A DNA stretch of 64,000 bases from contig NZ_CP014281.1 in assembly GCF_001553195.1 (NCBI RefSeq), forward strand, positions 744,001 to 808,000. Reading direction: 5' to 3'. The first letter of the stretch is position 1; each line of letters begins with the position of its first letter. The translations under genes were made by a program, and so were the position numbers. The stretch comes from Mycoplasmopsis canis PG 14 (GTDB taxonomy: Bacteria > Bacillota_I > Bacilli_A > Mycoplasmatales > Metamycoplasmataceae). The notes under the pieces were generated by a model that saw only the letters and a list, made by a program, of their open reading frames with translations, was not told the DNA's origin and made no database searches. Shown here in pieces: positions 45,701 to 58,703 of this stretch.

Positions 45701-48700
45701 ATTACACCAGCATTTGATGGGACTTTAAATATTTTTTCGGTTTCTCCACCATCAAATGATAACTCGCCTAAATCTGTAACTTCACCATTAAACAATTTTT
45801 GTACTTTAAGGTGCGACATTTTGTCACCTGTATCTTGTAATATCCTAATAGAACTAATTTCTTTAGGTATCCCAAAAAGCACATCTATACCATCACCGTT
45901 TTGAATATTTTGACCATTATTTCTTGACATTCAAGCTAATGAATTGTCATCACCATCTAATATGTATCTGAGTCTGTTATTTCTAGCTCTATCATTTATA
46001 GCGGCATTTGTAGCTATGTTAATATTATGTCCACGAATAGAATTAGGTAATATAAGACCATTTTGTGGCCCGCCAGCTTTAAACGTACCTAGCCTTCATC
46101 ATACTTGTACTTTTTGTTTATTGACAATTCTTAATTTATTAGTTACAGCATATCCAGAAATAATTTGTTTAAGAGAGTTATCAATGTTGGCTGAACCAAA
46201 TTTCTTTCAAGTAGATGAACTCTTATCTCAATATTGAACTTCAGCATTTCTTAAAACATCATTAGAACGGCTACTTCCTTGCTCGATTAAAACTTTAGTT
46301 ATAACTTTTTCTTCATCATATTTAATTGCTAATGTCGATTCTTGATCAATGAAATCTTTCCCCTGCCCTGTTTTTAATCATCATTCTGATGAATGATTAT
46401 TGTCCAAAATATTACTCTGTGATTGACCTGCATTAACTAAAGTTGTATCATCATTGCTTATTGTTGCTCCAGAATAGTAAGTTGGAACAATATTTATTTC
46501 TCCTTTATTTACAAGAAAATTCTTTAATCTTAATCAACCATTATCATTGTTATTATTTGTTGTAGATGTTGAAATCAATCTAATAGCAACAACATTTTCA
46601 ATATTTAAAGATGAAACTTCATAAGGCGAAACATCATTTCTAGGCTTGGATATTTCGGATGAACCTTGCACTTGTTGTCAATCGGCAGAACCTTCTAGTT
46701 TGTACTCAAATCTTGCATTGTAAAAGTGATCTGTACCACCAGCCATTTGAATAAATATATCTTTTAAATTAATTGGCTTATTAAAGTCTGCTTGAATGTA
46801 ATCATTTGTTTGAATCTTGTTATTACTTCTTTTATATATAACATCAGAAGTATTCAATGGATCCAATGCATTTTCTGCAGGTGCACCAGTTGAATTGCCT
46901 AAGTTTGATGTAATTGTTGTTACTAATTCAACTCCATCTGGATTTAAAGTTTCAGATTGTTTATCAGACATAAATTTAAGGATTTTAGATGCAAATGGTT
47001 GAATGTGTTGCACACCTACTTCTGCATATTCTATATGATTTAAGTATAAAAAACCATTTGAAGTTCTAGCTTGAGAAATTAATTCTTTAGCATCTGCTAA
47101 ATAATCACTAAAATCAGAAACGTTATTTGATTTTAATTCTTTTAACGCATCAATAGCTTTAACTAACCCCTCAAATAATTGATGCGCTGAATTAATTCAT
47201 GGATTCATTTGGTCGAATAATCTTCTATTTACGGATGTTTCTTTAAGTGTTTTAGCATGGTTATGAAGCTCTAAAAACTCAGTTCTTAAAGTATTTAACT
47301 CATCTTCGGTATAACTTAAATCATTTAGTTTATTTAATAAAGTTGTTAATTTTGGAGCTAATTCTACTGATTCTTGAAGAGCAACAACTCTGTTATCCAT
47401 ATGCTGATTAATCATATGTTTTGACAATTCACGTAATGCACGTGATTCATCATTTTCAATTAAAGAATTATTAGCCACATATTTAAATGAATCATTATAA
47501 ACATTATTAATGTGTTCATCTGTTTTTCAAATGTTTCATGAATATTCTGCACCACCAAAAATAGCTACTTTAGATGGTTCATTTTGTTGCATTGGGTTAA
47601 ATATTATCCCTTGCACTTTTTCAGGGTCAACATTCTTATGTAAAAACTCTTTATAACCGCCCATTATTAAATGGTTTTTTGAATTATCAGAACATGGTCA
47701 ATTAATTCATAGCAATGGCCCACGTCCAGTGTTGTTTGTAAAATTATTAGTAAAGGTTTCTGAAACTTCTCCCCATATTTTTCCTCCTGTCATTACTATT
47801 TGTACTTCTTCAGGGAAGTTTCTAAAATGCGATTCTCCTTGTCCTGCATACTCGTGAACAACGTATGGTAAAGTTACCTTCATATCTGGATATTCATTAT
47901 TTTTAAGTTCCTTTAATCAAGCAACCATATCTTGTAATAATTTTAGTTGTAAATCTTGATTTGGTTTTGTGAAATCGTCCGCTAAAATACCAATTTGCCT
48001 AACTCCGACTTTGATAACTTGCATAAACTTTGCTTTCAATGCTTGAAGATCAGTATCGTATGTATTTTGTTCTAATCTGTTTGATTTAAATGGGTGTAGT
48101 GTGTAAATATAACGAACTTTAGTTTTATTACCTTCAATAGCTAAAGGTTTAATTTTATTTTTGAGTTCTTCATCGGTGTAAAGTTCTCTTCACTTATCGA
48201 TATGTTTCGGGTCATCTTTTGGTGCATAAAAGTAACCATTTAATTTGTAATAACTACCTCACTTCATGTAACTTAGTCTATCATCTGTTGTTCATGGGTT
48301 CCCATAGTATCCTTCAATTACACCTCTTGTTTTAATATCAGCATAATCTTCTATTTTAAACTCTTCTATTTCAGTTCCATTTAATTGATTAAAAATATGT
48401 CACAATGAAGTAACCCCATAAAAACTTGCATCACTTTCAGAAGCATATAAGGTAATAACATTACTTTGAGAATTTAAAACATAACTATCAGTTTTGTTAA
48501 AAATTCCATCTGAAAAAGTAATAGAATTGCTTGATACATAGTCATCTACAAAAGTATCTTTGTTATTCTTTAAACCAATCAAAATATTAGTTTTGTCTTT
48601 TACTATTCTTCTTGATTTTTGATAAGAAATATTTTTCAATTTTAATGTTTCTTCAAATCTTGCCACAGTAGCTTCATCAATGCCGTGTTCCAATACTAAA

Positions 48701-48897
48701 TTTATAGAAGGTGTAATAATAAATCTTTTGTTCAAATATTCAATAGAATGTACTGTTGGATATATTTTATACTCTTTATGATTAACTCTGCTTGTAGTTT
48801 CTGCTGAACTAGTTGCTTCATTTGTACTAATAAAAGCAACAAGTCCGCTAGATATAGCTGCACTAGCTATAAATTTTATAACTTTTTTAATATTCAT
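42727..48897 (-). CDS. Surface GH84 glycosidase (hyaluronidase / O-GlcNAcase-like), 2056 residues
   Basis: A secreted, C-terminally anchored glycosidase. A signal sequence (residues 1-30) is followed by a GH20b/GH84 N-terminal domain and the GH84 catalytic barrel: [39 protein letters not shown] and IGILADDF, whose Asp307-Asp308 fit the catalytic pair. Then come a helical bundle, several F5/8 type C-like carbohydrate-binding domains (about residues 680-1480) and a helical FIVAR-like region (about 1500-2000). The C-terminus has one membrane helix and KRNKK. Related enzymes in clostridia (NagH-type) and in crocodilian mycoplasmas are called hyaluronidases. About 20 TGA-Trp codons. I chose ATG 48897, which has AGGAG seven bases upstream, and a -10 TATAAT at 48921-48926. 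Confidence 0.9.
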
Positions 48898-48962
48898 TTT
48901 TAAACTCCTATTCATTATATATTATAACATATATGGAAATATTTGCATTTAGATGTAATTAA

Positions 48963-48990
48963 CAAAAAAACCAGCAAAAGCTGATTTTTT
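48963..48990 (-). terminator. Intrinsic terminator after the giant surface protein gene
   Basis: On the minus strand ATCAGC, loop TTTT, GCTGGT (one G-T pair) is followed by seven T. It separates the giant gene from the GH84 gene, which therefore has its own promoter. Confidence 0.88.
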
Positions 48991-48998
48991 AATAATAA

Positions 48999-51900
48999 TT
49001 AGTTGTTAGGTCAATCGCTTGTAATGAATTCTCTAGGGAAGTGATATGTAGGATGTGGATTAGGGTTATTCATTGTGAGAACTCTTTGGAATCCAGCGGC
49101 AATAAATTTATTTCTAATAATGTTTAAAGCATTTGCTCTATCAGTTATTAAAGCAATTTCATTAATTCATTTGTATTTATCATCAGGGTTCATATCACTA
49201 TCTGCTATATTTCTAACTCATCAGTTAATTATATCGGTTTGGAATAGACCGTTTAGCTCATTACGAACGAATGCATTATTTCCTGTAATTCTAATCAGTG
49301 AGTCAGCAACATTCTTTTTAGATTCAATCGTCGGTGCTCTAAGGAAATCTGATAAGTTTGCTTCCACTTGTTGAGAGTATGCAGAATTTCTATCTGCCCC
49401 ATTTAAAATATTGTCTCTTACAAGACCAACATAGAATCAATCTAATTGAGCTTGTCTTCTTATTGTGAAGTATGTTCCTTTTAAGAAGTCTCTTTCAGCA
49501 CGTAATCCACCATCTCTATCTTGTGCATTAGTAACATTTTGTTTTGCAATATCAATAGCATTTTGTGGGATTGTACTGTTAAATCCTCTACCATTATTAG
49601 CTTTTTCGAATGGTTCTTCTTGTGACTTACTTTGAATTCTATTTTTTATAGGATTTTCTCAAGATCTATCTACATAAGTTTTATCCCAGTATGTATCCAA
49701 GTAACTTTGTAATGCTTCTTTAGCTCTTCTATAATCTTGCTGTGTTCTCGCATTTTCTATAAGATTTTCCACTCTTGTATGATCAGAAATTCTTGAATCA
49801 CTTTCTTTATAAGCTCTTGATTTTCATAAATCATCATATAATTCAGATTTTAAAATACTTCTTAATTCATTATTTCTACCCTCTGCATCATAAGGAACAA
49901 ACTTCTGTTTAGTTAAATCATTTAACTCGGCTGTTTTTTGTTTATTTATATAAGTTTCGGCCTTATCTAATTCTGAACTTGTTTTAGCTCTTTCAAGTAA
50001 ATTAGGTAAGTTCTCTATTGTGTAAATAAACTCTTCTCCTGTACCACCTCCAACGTGTTTTTCTTTAATCCCTCCACGGCTTTCTAAATCTCTTTTTATT
50101 AAATTATTAAATTCATTTTTTAGACTATTTTTTCTATTAGCTATTTTTGCTTCTTCTTTAATACTATTAAGTTCTGTTGCACTAGTTGCTGCATTGGCTT
50201 CATTAGTTAATCTTCCTTTATCGAAAGTTCCATTTGCTATCTTGTTTATTTCTCTAATAGCTTCGTTTCTTTCGTTTGTAAGATCTCTTGCTTTAGCGGC
50301 AATTGCTTCTTCTTTAATTCTGTTAACTTCTTCAAGAGTTGTTGCAGAATTCAACCTTGATGTTAAAGAAGATTTTGAAGAGTTAGAACTTGATAATTTA
50401 TCTACTTCGGTTCTAGCTTCGTTTTTAGCTACATCTAATATTCTTCTATATTCAGTTTCAGCTTCTCTTTTAATTGATTCATATTCTGATTGAGCTAAAG
50501 TTGTTGAGTTTAAACGATTTAGCAATCTATTTTTAACATCATTATTTGCTGGTAAAGAGTTAACTTTTTCTCTAGCTAAATTCATTGCATTTGCTTTTGC
50601 TGCTATAGCATCAATTTTTGCTAAATTAGCATTATTAGGAAGTCTTGGGTCAGTATTTTGTACTGCATCAACTTCTGCTTTAAGACTATTTCTTTGAGCA
50701 TCTGTTAAATGTGACATTCTATCTATTTCTGATTTCTTATCAGATTTCTTTGTTAATAGAACTTGATTTTCTAAATTGCTTATTGAAAAATCATCAGTTC
50801 TATCTGGTCTTGTTTGATCTAATCTATCTAGTAATCCATGAGTACGCCCAAAATTACTTTCGATTATGTTTTTGTAAGCTGATAAATCATTATGTCATGT
50901 TGAAGGTAAAACTCTATTAACTTCTGCGACTGTAGTTGCAGAGTTTAAAAGTCTTTTAATAGCATCTTTTGCTTGACGACCGTTTTCTGTATTTCTATAT
51001 GGTAAATTGTCAACAGCTGCACCTTTACCTGTCATAGCACTCTTTAACTCATTGATTTTGGTCTCTTTGTTACTTAATTCTTGTAGACTTGTCAATCTAT
51101 TAATTTCTGACTTTAAAGTTTCTACTGCTGGTACTGAATTTCCTCCTGGGAAAGCAATACTTTTAGCTAGGTTAATTAAATCAACTTTTTTCTTTTCTAA
51201 GACTGCTCTTTCTTTTATGTTATTTAATTTAGAAACTTCATTACTTGTATTTACATTATTAAGTTCATCTTGTAATTGTCTTCTAACTTCATTATCGCTT
51301 GGTAAATTATTAACAGCGTCTTGAGCACCGTTGTTGTAATCTCTAACAGCAAGTCCTCCTCTTGCAATTTTTAGATTTCTTGATTCATTAAATAATTCAG
51401 TTTTAACAGATTCAAGACCTTGAGCATTTAAAACACCTCTTAATCTTCTTTCAAGATCTAATCTTTTAGCGTTTCCTTGAGGTAATTTTGAAACAGCAAG
51501 AACTAAAGCTTCCTTGTATATACTATCCATTTCGTCTAATTTATTTTTCTCAGGAAGTTGGTTTTCTCCAGTATTTGTAATGGCATTAATCCTTTGATTA
51601 AAACTAGACTTTTCACTATTTTCTAAATTTTCTAAGTTGTTAACTAAAGCAACAGCTCTATTTTTCTTGGTTAAAAGAATTTGATTATTTAGTTCACTTA
51701 CTGTAGAAGTCGTATCTGTTGGATGAGTTTTATTTAATCTTGCAACTAAACCACCATTTCTTCCAAAGTGTTCATAAAGAGTATTTTTATATTTCTCAAC
51801 CTTGTCACTTCAATCATCAGGTAGAATTTCATTCACTCTTGAAGCAGTAGTTGCTCGATCTAATGCGGCTTTAAGAGAATTTTTTGCTTCGGCATTGTTA

Positions 51901-54900
51901 TCTGGGTAAGGCAATGAATCAATTGCTGTTTTCTTAGTTTCAATTAAATTCTTAAGTGCAGTAATTTCAGTTTCTTTTTCTCTCAATGCTTCATCAGTAG
52001 TTAGTGCTTGTACTTGAGCCTTTAATGTATTTTTTGAATTTAAAGCCTCAGTTCCTTCAGGGTGCGGATATCCAATTGAATCGATAATTGATTTAATTTG
52101 TTCTTTTTTGTTTTGTAAGCTTGCTTCAGCTTTAATGCTGTTAATTGCATCTTCGCTATTAGCTTCATTTATTCTTCTTACAAATTCACTCTTTTGAGTT
52201 TGGTTTAAATGTGATAACTCATGTTTCACAAAATCTATTGCTCTTGCTTTTTTAATTAATAATTCAATAGGTGTAAAATCATCTAAACTATCAACTCTAT
52301 TAAGTGCAGCTCTTATATTATCTAAACTTGTTGTCTCCCTAATTGTTTGTATGTCCTGTCTAATTTCTGCCATTTTTCTCTTAAGACTTTCATTTTCTTG
52401 TCTTCTTGCGTTTATAGCTTCTAAATTAGGGGATTGATCAATCATATTCTTTAGAGTGTTTATAGCTGTTGCGGCTGATGTATTATCTGGATAAGCAATA
52501 GTATCAACGTGAGCTTTCGCATTTTCTTTTTGAGCTTTTAGAATAACTTCATCTAACTTACGCATCTTTGTATCAAAATCAGCAATTGGTTGTGTTTTTT
52601 CACTTGCAGGTATAGTTACCGCTTCTGCTTTTAGATTAGTTTTTTCGGTGGTATTCAATGAATCTAAAGCATCTATTAAAGGATTAAGGGTGAATTGTCT
52701 TTTTGTTTCATAAAGATTTCACATTAATTCATTTTCATCTTGTTGATTAGAACCATCTAAAGCATTAATTCTTCTCTTTAATCCGTATTCCTTTGCATCA
52801 GAAGGGAATGGATTTAATGTTGTATTTAAAATACCAGTATATTTTTCAAGTTTAGAAGAAAGGTCCGCAGACACTAATTGATCAATATCTGATTTTTCTG
52901 TTAAATTATTTAACCTTGATTTTAAGCTATTTGCTCCTACACTATTTGCACCATCAGGATAAGGTAATGCATTAATAGCAGCTACAGTTGTTGAGATGGA
53001 TGAATGGAGCTCTTTCACTTTAGCTAGTTTTTCTTCAATTTCTGCATTACTATTTAAACTTCTTGCTTCATTAATTAAAGTTGTTTTAGCAGCAGCTCTT
53101 TGATTAGGGTAAGGCAATGCATTAATAGCAGCTTCTAAATCTTCTCTTTTTGCACTTGTTAAAATATTTTGCATTTCAGAAGATGATTTATTATTAAGAT
53201 CATTAATTAAACTAGTTTTTCTATCTTGTGATAAGTTTTCTAATGCATTAATTTTATTTGCAACATCAGTTTTTTCAGCTTCTAATATTTCATCTATTTT
53301 TCTAGATAAACTATCTAATTTTTCTATAGTTTCAGAAGAGTTTAGTTCATCATTCAATCCACTTTGTTTATTCGGCGAAACTTTATTAATTTTATTGACT
53401 AAATCTAAAACCTTATCATTTATATCATTTAATCTATTATTTCATTCAGGTAAATTTGTTCCGGTTTCAATAGATGAAATTATAGATTTAACCGCTGCAG
53501 ATTCAGTACCTGCAGGATAAGGCAATAACTTAGCACGTTCTTTTAATCTATTAACCTCACCAGCTTGGAATTCTTGTTCTGATTGTGTTTTTGCACTTTC
53601 AATGTTGCTTAATAACAATCTAAATTCTTCTTCTGTATCCGCTCTATCCAATTCATCTTTAAGGACTTGTTTTCTGCGATTTGCTTCATCGACTGAAATA
53701 TTATTATTATTATGAATTTCATCTATTTTTTGCAATGCATTAGCAATTTTGTCAGGAAGAGCATCAATATCTGAAGTTAGTTGATTCAATTTAGTTTCAT
53801 CATCTGCATTTTCAATTCTTCTAAACAAGTCTGAAATTGCGGTAACAATATTATTGTTTGTTGAATTTTTACCTGGATAACCTAATTCTTTAGCTTTTTT
53901 TCTTAATTCTTCTTTTTTAATATCAAGTTTTACAGATTCAACACCAGCTACATCAGTTTTTGTTGCTAATATTTTAAATAATTCATTTTTAGCTTCTTGA
54001 TCATTTAAAGAATTAATTGAGTTTTTAAGTTCATTCAATTTTGTCTTTAAATTTCTTAATTCTTCTTCTTTTCTATTTAAATCTGTAGATGGTGTATTAT
54101 CAATACTGTTTGAAATTGAATTAATAGATCTTTCGATTAAGGAAACTACTTCTGGAGTCCTTGAAGAACCTTCATCAACATAATCACTGACGATTATTAT
54201 TGTTTTTAAAAGATCTTTATTAGCTTCAATTTTTGCATTCTCAACAATAGAATCTACATTTAAATAATTATCTGCTGCGTTAATTAAATCTTTGAATTTA
54301 TTCTTGTTTGTTTCGGTTAAGTTAGGGATTTGATCAATTTCTAATTTTCTTTTTTCTTTATATTTTTCTTTAGCGGCATTAATTTTTTGCATTAAATTCG
54401 CAAATTCTTCTACTTCATTTGATTTTCTTAACTCTTCTATTAAATTAACTGGGTCTGAGCCTTCTGTTTCCCTGAATGCTGTTTTATATTCTTCTGGAAT
54501 CTTATTTAATTCCTCCTTAGCAGAAGCTATAGATCCTCTTATTCTATCTAAATCATTTAAAACTTGATCCATCTTCTCGTTTGTACCGTCAGCATAAATA
54601 GACTTAATATCATTAATAGCTTGCGCATCATTTGCGCCGGTTACTTCATTACCATCAGAATTAGGGTAAGCTAATGCTTCAACTAATCTATCAAGATTTT
54701 CTTTTTTATTAGCAGTATTCTGTTTTGCGATAGCTGAATCAAGCATATTGTTTAATTCAGTAAATTCTTCTGGAGTATCTGCTTCATTAAATTTTGTTTT
54801 GATTTCTTCTGTTTGATTAGCTTCAGATAAACTATCATATTTTTCTTTTGCTTTAATTAATTCAGAAGCAATCTCACCAATTTTAGTTTCAAATTCACCA

Positions 54901-57900
54901 GCTTTTTCTAATGTTGTTGGAGCTTCTTCAGTATCAGTTGCATTAATTCTTGTAATAACATCTTGAACCCCTTGAGCAGCTGAACCATTTAAATATGGTA
55001 ATCTTTTAGCTCTTTCTTCAAGATCTTTTTTCTTATCAAGTAATTTAGCAGCATCTACAATAGCTTTAATTTCGTCATATGTATCAACATCTGCGACGTC
55101 TATTGCATCTTTCTTAGCTTGTTTTTCATCCTCTGTTAAGTGAGATAATTTATCAATCTCTGCTTTTGCATTTGTTTTGTCAGCAGCTTTTGCTTCACTT
55201 ATTGCTGTATTTAGTAATGTAAATTCTTCATCAGTATTTATATTAGCATCTTTAATTAAATTAGATTCGTTTAATTTAGCATTAACTTCAGCTTGTTTTT
55301 CAGGAGAAAGTTTAGTGATTTCTGTCTTAGCTTCGTTAATTTTATTTGTTAGTGTTTCAAATGTATCTGTTATCTCTTTAACTTTTGCTAACTTCTTAAG
55401 TTCAGTATCTAAAGAAGGGTCATTTTTGATCTCATCAATTTTATTGTGGATTTCTATAATAGCAGGTACATCTACTCCACCAGGATAAGGCAATAATGAT
55501 GCTTTAGCTTTCGCAATAGCATATTGATCACCTTCTTCAATTGCTTTTTGTAAAGCCGCTTTAGCTTTAATTTCTTCTAATTGTTTTTTCTTCTCATCTA
55601 ATTCTGATTGTTCATTTGTTGCGTTTTGAATAGCATTTACTTCTAAAGTTAAAGTGTTATTTTCGTCATGGTTCTTAATGTTAGCAATTTCTCTTAAAAC
55701 CTCTGCTTTTTTAGAAATAACTTCTAATGCAAGGATATTCCCAGCTGATTCAATAGCTTTATTAAGTTTAGTTTTTTCAGGGTTACTTTCTTCAAGAGCC
55801 GCTAAATCATCTGAACCTTTTACCGCTTCTTTTTTAGCGTTAAAGATAGAATCAGCATCAGATTTTATTTTTTTCAATTCATCTTCTGTCACATTTTTAG
55901 CATTTGCTTTTTCTAATAGTCCTTCGTATTCTTGTGAACCTTTTGTTTTTTCAACTGAAGCTAGAGCTTCTTTTTTAAATTCATTTAACGCTTTATTCGC
56001 CTGGTTTTTAATATATTCTAGCTCGTTATCTGATTTATTTTTATCTTCAAGTTCTTTTAATAATTTTTCTTTTAAAGGATTATTACCAGAAAGTTTAGCT
56101 ACTGCATCTTCTGCTTTCTTTCTGTTGCTTGTTCCGTTTTCTTCTTCAGCCTTTGCTTTGATTGCATTGTATTCATCTTCTGTTGTAGCATTTGCTAACT
56201 CAGATTTTAATTCTTGTTTTTTAACAGGATCTTTAATTTTTTCAATTTCAGCTTCTGCTGCTTTTTTAGCTTCTTCTAAATGAGCTTCTGCTTCTTTTAA
56301 GATTTCCAACACTTCTCTTGGTTCTGAAGCACTTTTTAAATCAACTTTTAATTTATCTTTTTGAGGTCCGTCAGAAAGTTTATTGATTGTGTCTTTAGTT
56401 TTATCTTCTAAAACATCAAGTAAAATAGCATTATTTACTTCTTTTGAAGTAGCATCAAAGTTAGCTGATGTTGCTTCATCAACTTTTGTTTTTAATTCTT
56501 CTTTTTTGTTTTCAGGTAATGTAGAAGCATCAATTTTATCTTTAAGAGATTTTTTGTTAGCAGCTAGTTCTGCTTGAGCTTTGATTTCATTTCTTGCTGC
56601 TTCTTTAATTTCATTAATTTTTTCTTCAGTTGTAGCATTTGTTAATTGATCTTTTAAATCTTGTTTTTTAGCTGGGTCAGTGATTTGGTCAACTAATGAT
56701 TCTGCTTCTTTTTTGTTTAATTCTAGAATTTTCTCAGGAGTTTGATCTTTATTCAATTCTGCATCAACTTCTGATTTTGTTGTATCAAAGTTAGCTGATG
56801 TTGCTTCATCAACTTTTGCTTTTAGTTCATTCTTTTTATCAGCATCTAATGTAGAAGCATCAATTTTATCTTTAAGAGCTTTTTTGTTAGCAGCTAGTTC
56901 TGCTTGAGCTTTGATTTCATTTCTTGCTGCTTCCTTAATTTCATTGATTTTTTCTTCAGTTGTAGCATTTGCTAATTGATCTTTTAATTCTTGTTTTTTA
57001 GCTGGGTCAGTGATTTGGTCAACTAATGATTCTGCTTCTTTTTTATCTAAATCTTTTGATTGAGCTTCTTTTCCTGCTCTTTCGTATGCAGCATAATTTA
57101 ATGCATCATTTTTAATCGCTTCAATCTCTGCTTGTGTTTTTGCTTTTGCTAATTCTTCGTTTAAAGCATTTTTCTTATTAGTGTCTTCAATTGAGTCAAT
57201 AACTTTTTTCGCTTCTTTTCTAGAATCATCAAGAATTTTTTCAGCTGCGTCAATAACCCCTAAAATATCTTCGATTGAGTTGCTTGAATCAAGTTTATTT
57301 TTTAAGTTATTCTTTATTTCCCCATCTTTTAATAACTCTACGACTTCTTTGGCTTTATTTCTAATGTTTGATTCAGCAATAGCGTTATTAACATCATTTT
57401 CAGCCTTTATTGCAGATTCTAAATCATTAACTTTATTAACTTGTTCTTTTAATCTTTCTTTTCCTGCAGCACTTAAATTGCTTGATTCATCAATCTTAGC
57501 GATAAGCGCTTCTTTTTTAGCATCAACAAAAGCTTGATTTTTAATAGTATCTTCTACTTCTTTTTTAAGTTCTGCAACTTCTTCAGGAGTTGAGGTACTG
57601 CTTAACTTATTAGTTAATTCTTCTTTTTTAGAAGAATCAGTAACATTAGAAATTAAATCTTCTACTTCTTTTTTGTCTAATGCTAAAAGCTCATCAGCAT
57701 TATCTGTTGATGATTTGATTTTATCATTAACTTCTTTATTAACTGAATCAAAATTAGTAGATGTAGCTGCATCCACTTTTTCTTTTAGTTTATTCTTTTC
57801 TGTATCAGATAATTTTGAAGCATCGATTTTGTTTTTTAATGCGTCTTTTTGCGCTTTTAATAAGTCTTTTTCACCTTGACTTAACAATTCTTTTTCAGCT

Positions 57901-58475
57901 TCAGCTTTGATCTTATCAACAGATAAAATATCATCAGCTTTTTCAAGTTCTTTTAAAAGTTTATCTTTTAAAACTTGATCTTGAATTTTGTCTATAAGTT
58001 TTTTAGCTTCAGCCTTTTCAGTATTGATGTCTCTACCTTTTTGAAGTGCTAAGGCTAGCTTTGCATCATCATGAACTTTCTTACGTTCAACGTAATCTTT
58101 AGCTTCATCTAATCTCTTTAAAAACTTTTCTCTAATTGGTGAAGAATTGAGTTGATTAATAACGCTTTTAATTTCGTTTGTTTCTTCATTAATTTTATTT
58201 TCTAAATTATTTAATAAATCAGAAATTGCTTGTCCATTTGATTTTGAATATGAACCATATTTTGGATCATTAATCTTGTTTTCAAAATCTTTTCTATCTT
58301 TTTCCGAAATAACTAAATTAATTTTATTTTTAATTTTATTTTTAAGTTCTTCGTAATTTTTAGCATTAACCTTGTGCTTTTGTCTTAATAGCACTCAAGT
58401 AGCTGTAGCTGTCGAGGCTAATAACGCAACACCTGATAAAGCTAAAAATATAGCTTTTTGTGTTTTGGTTTTCAT
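48999..58475 (-). CDS. Giant helical-repeat surface protein, 3158 residues
   Basis: One uninterrupted frame of 9477 bases (TGA read as Trp; I checked the joins for TAA and TAG). ATG 58475 follows AAAGGTG. Residues 7-29 are a membrane helix; the rest is almost wholly helical and extracellular by prediction. Residues about 60-900 have degenerate three-helix repeats of the kind seen in Staphylococcus Ebh and in GA/FIVAR modules, such as KEAESLVDQITDPAKKQELKD. Residues about 1000-2500 carry at least twelve repeats marked LPYP or variants. The last 280 residues differ: Trp- and Arg-rich, without anchor. No enzyme domain is visible. Probably an elongated adhesin or matrix binder; function unknown. 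Confidence 0.9.
56450..57059 (-). repeat. 330-base tandem duplication inside the giant gene
   Basis: Two adjacent units repeat with a period of 330 bases (110 residues). The blocks TGATTTGGTCAACTAATGAT (56682 and 57012) and TTAGCTGATGTTGCTTCATC (56461 and 56791) are identical. Near-identity at the DNA level contrasts with the diverged repeats around it, so the duplication is recent. Confidence 0.9.
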
Positions 58476-58515
58476 AACACACCTTTCTTAATTTTTTATA
58501 ATTTTATATATTTTA

Positions 58516-58540
58516 ATTATAACGTGCTATAGTATAGCAC
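58516..58540 (-). promoter_or_regulatory. Promoter with operator-like palindrome upstream of the giant gene
   Basis: On the minus strand a TATAAT box (58516-58521) lies 41 bases before the start codon. Directly upstream of it is the perfect palindrome GTGCTATAGTATAGCAC (58524-58540), which would occupy the spacer up to the -35 position. A repressor bound there would block polymerase. On the plus strand the same palindrome is followed by seven T and could instead be a terminator, but no plus-strand gene leads into it. Confidence 0.55.
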
Positions 58541-58703
58541 TTTTTTTAATTTTTAATATACCCTATTTTTCTTGCTGAAAATATCTTAAAATGCTATAAT
58601 AATTTAATTTTATTGTCTGTGAAAATTCTCGTAAAACACTTTAAATATATAATATTATGAAAATATTTCTATTTTTAAAAAAGTTTTAAATTAAAAGGTG
58701 ATA

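Noticed and set aside
42727-48897. Apparent series of short broken genes in the GH84 region
   Set aside because: All breaks are TGA in one and the same frame. With Trp at TGA a single 2056-residue protein results, so these are not pseudogenes or frameshifts.
48999-53441. Apparent split of the giant gene into six genes
   Set aside because: I read the joins codon by codon on the minus strand and found only TGA, no TAA or TAG; all parts share one frame.
53442-58394. Long plus-strand frames opposite the giant gene (for example 55654-56283)
   Set aside because: They are Ser/Leu/Phe-rich mirror frames of a Lys/Glu/Ala-rich helical protein on the other strand, and lack ribosome binding sites. They follow from codon composition.
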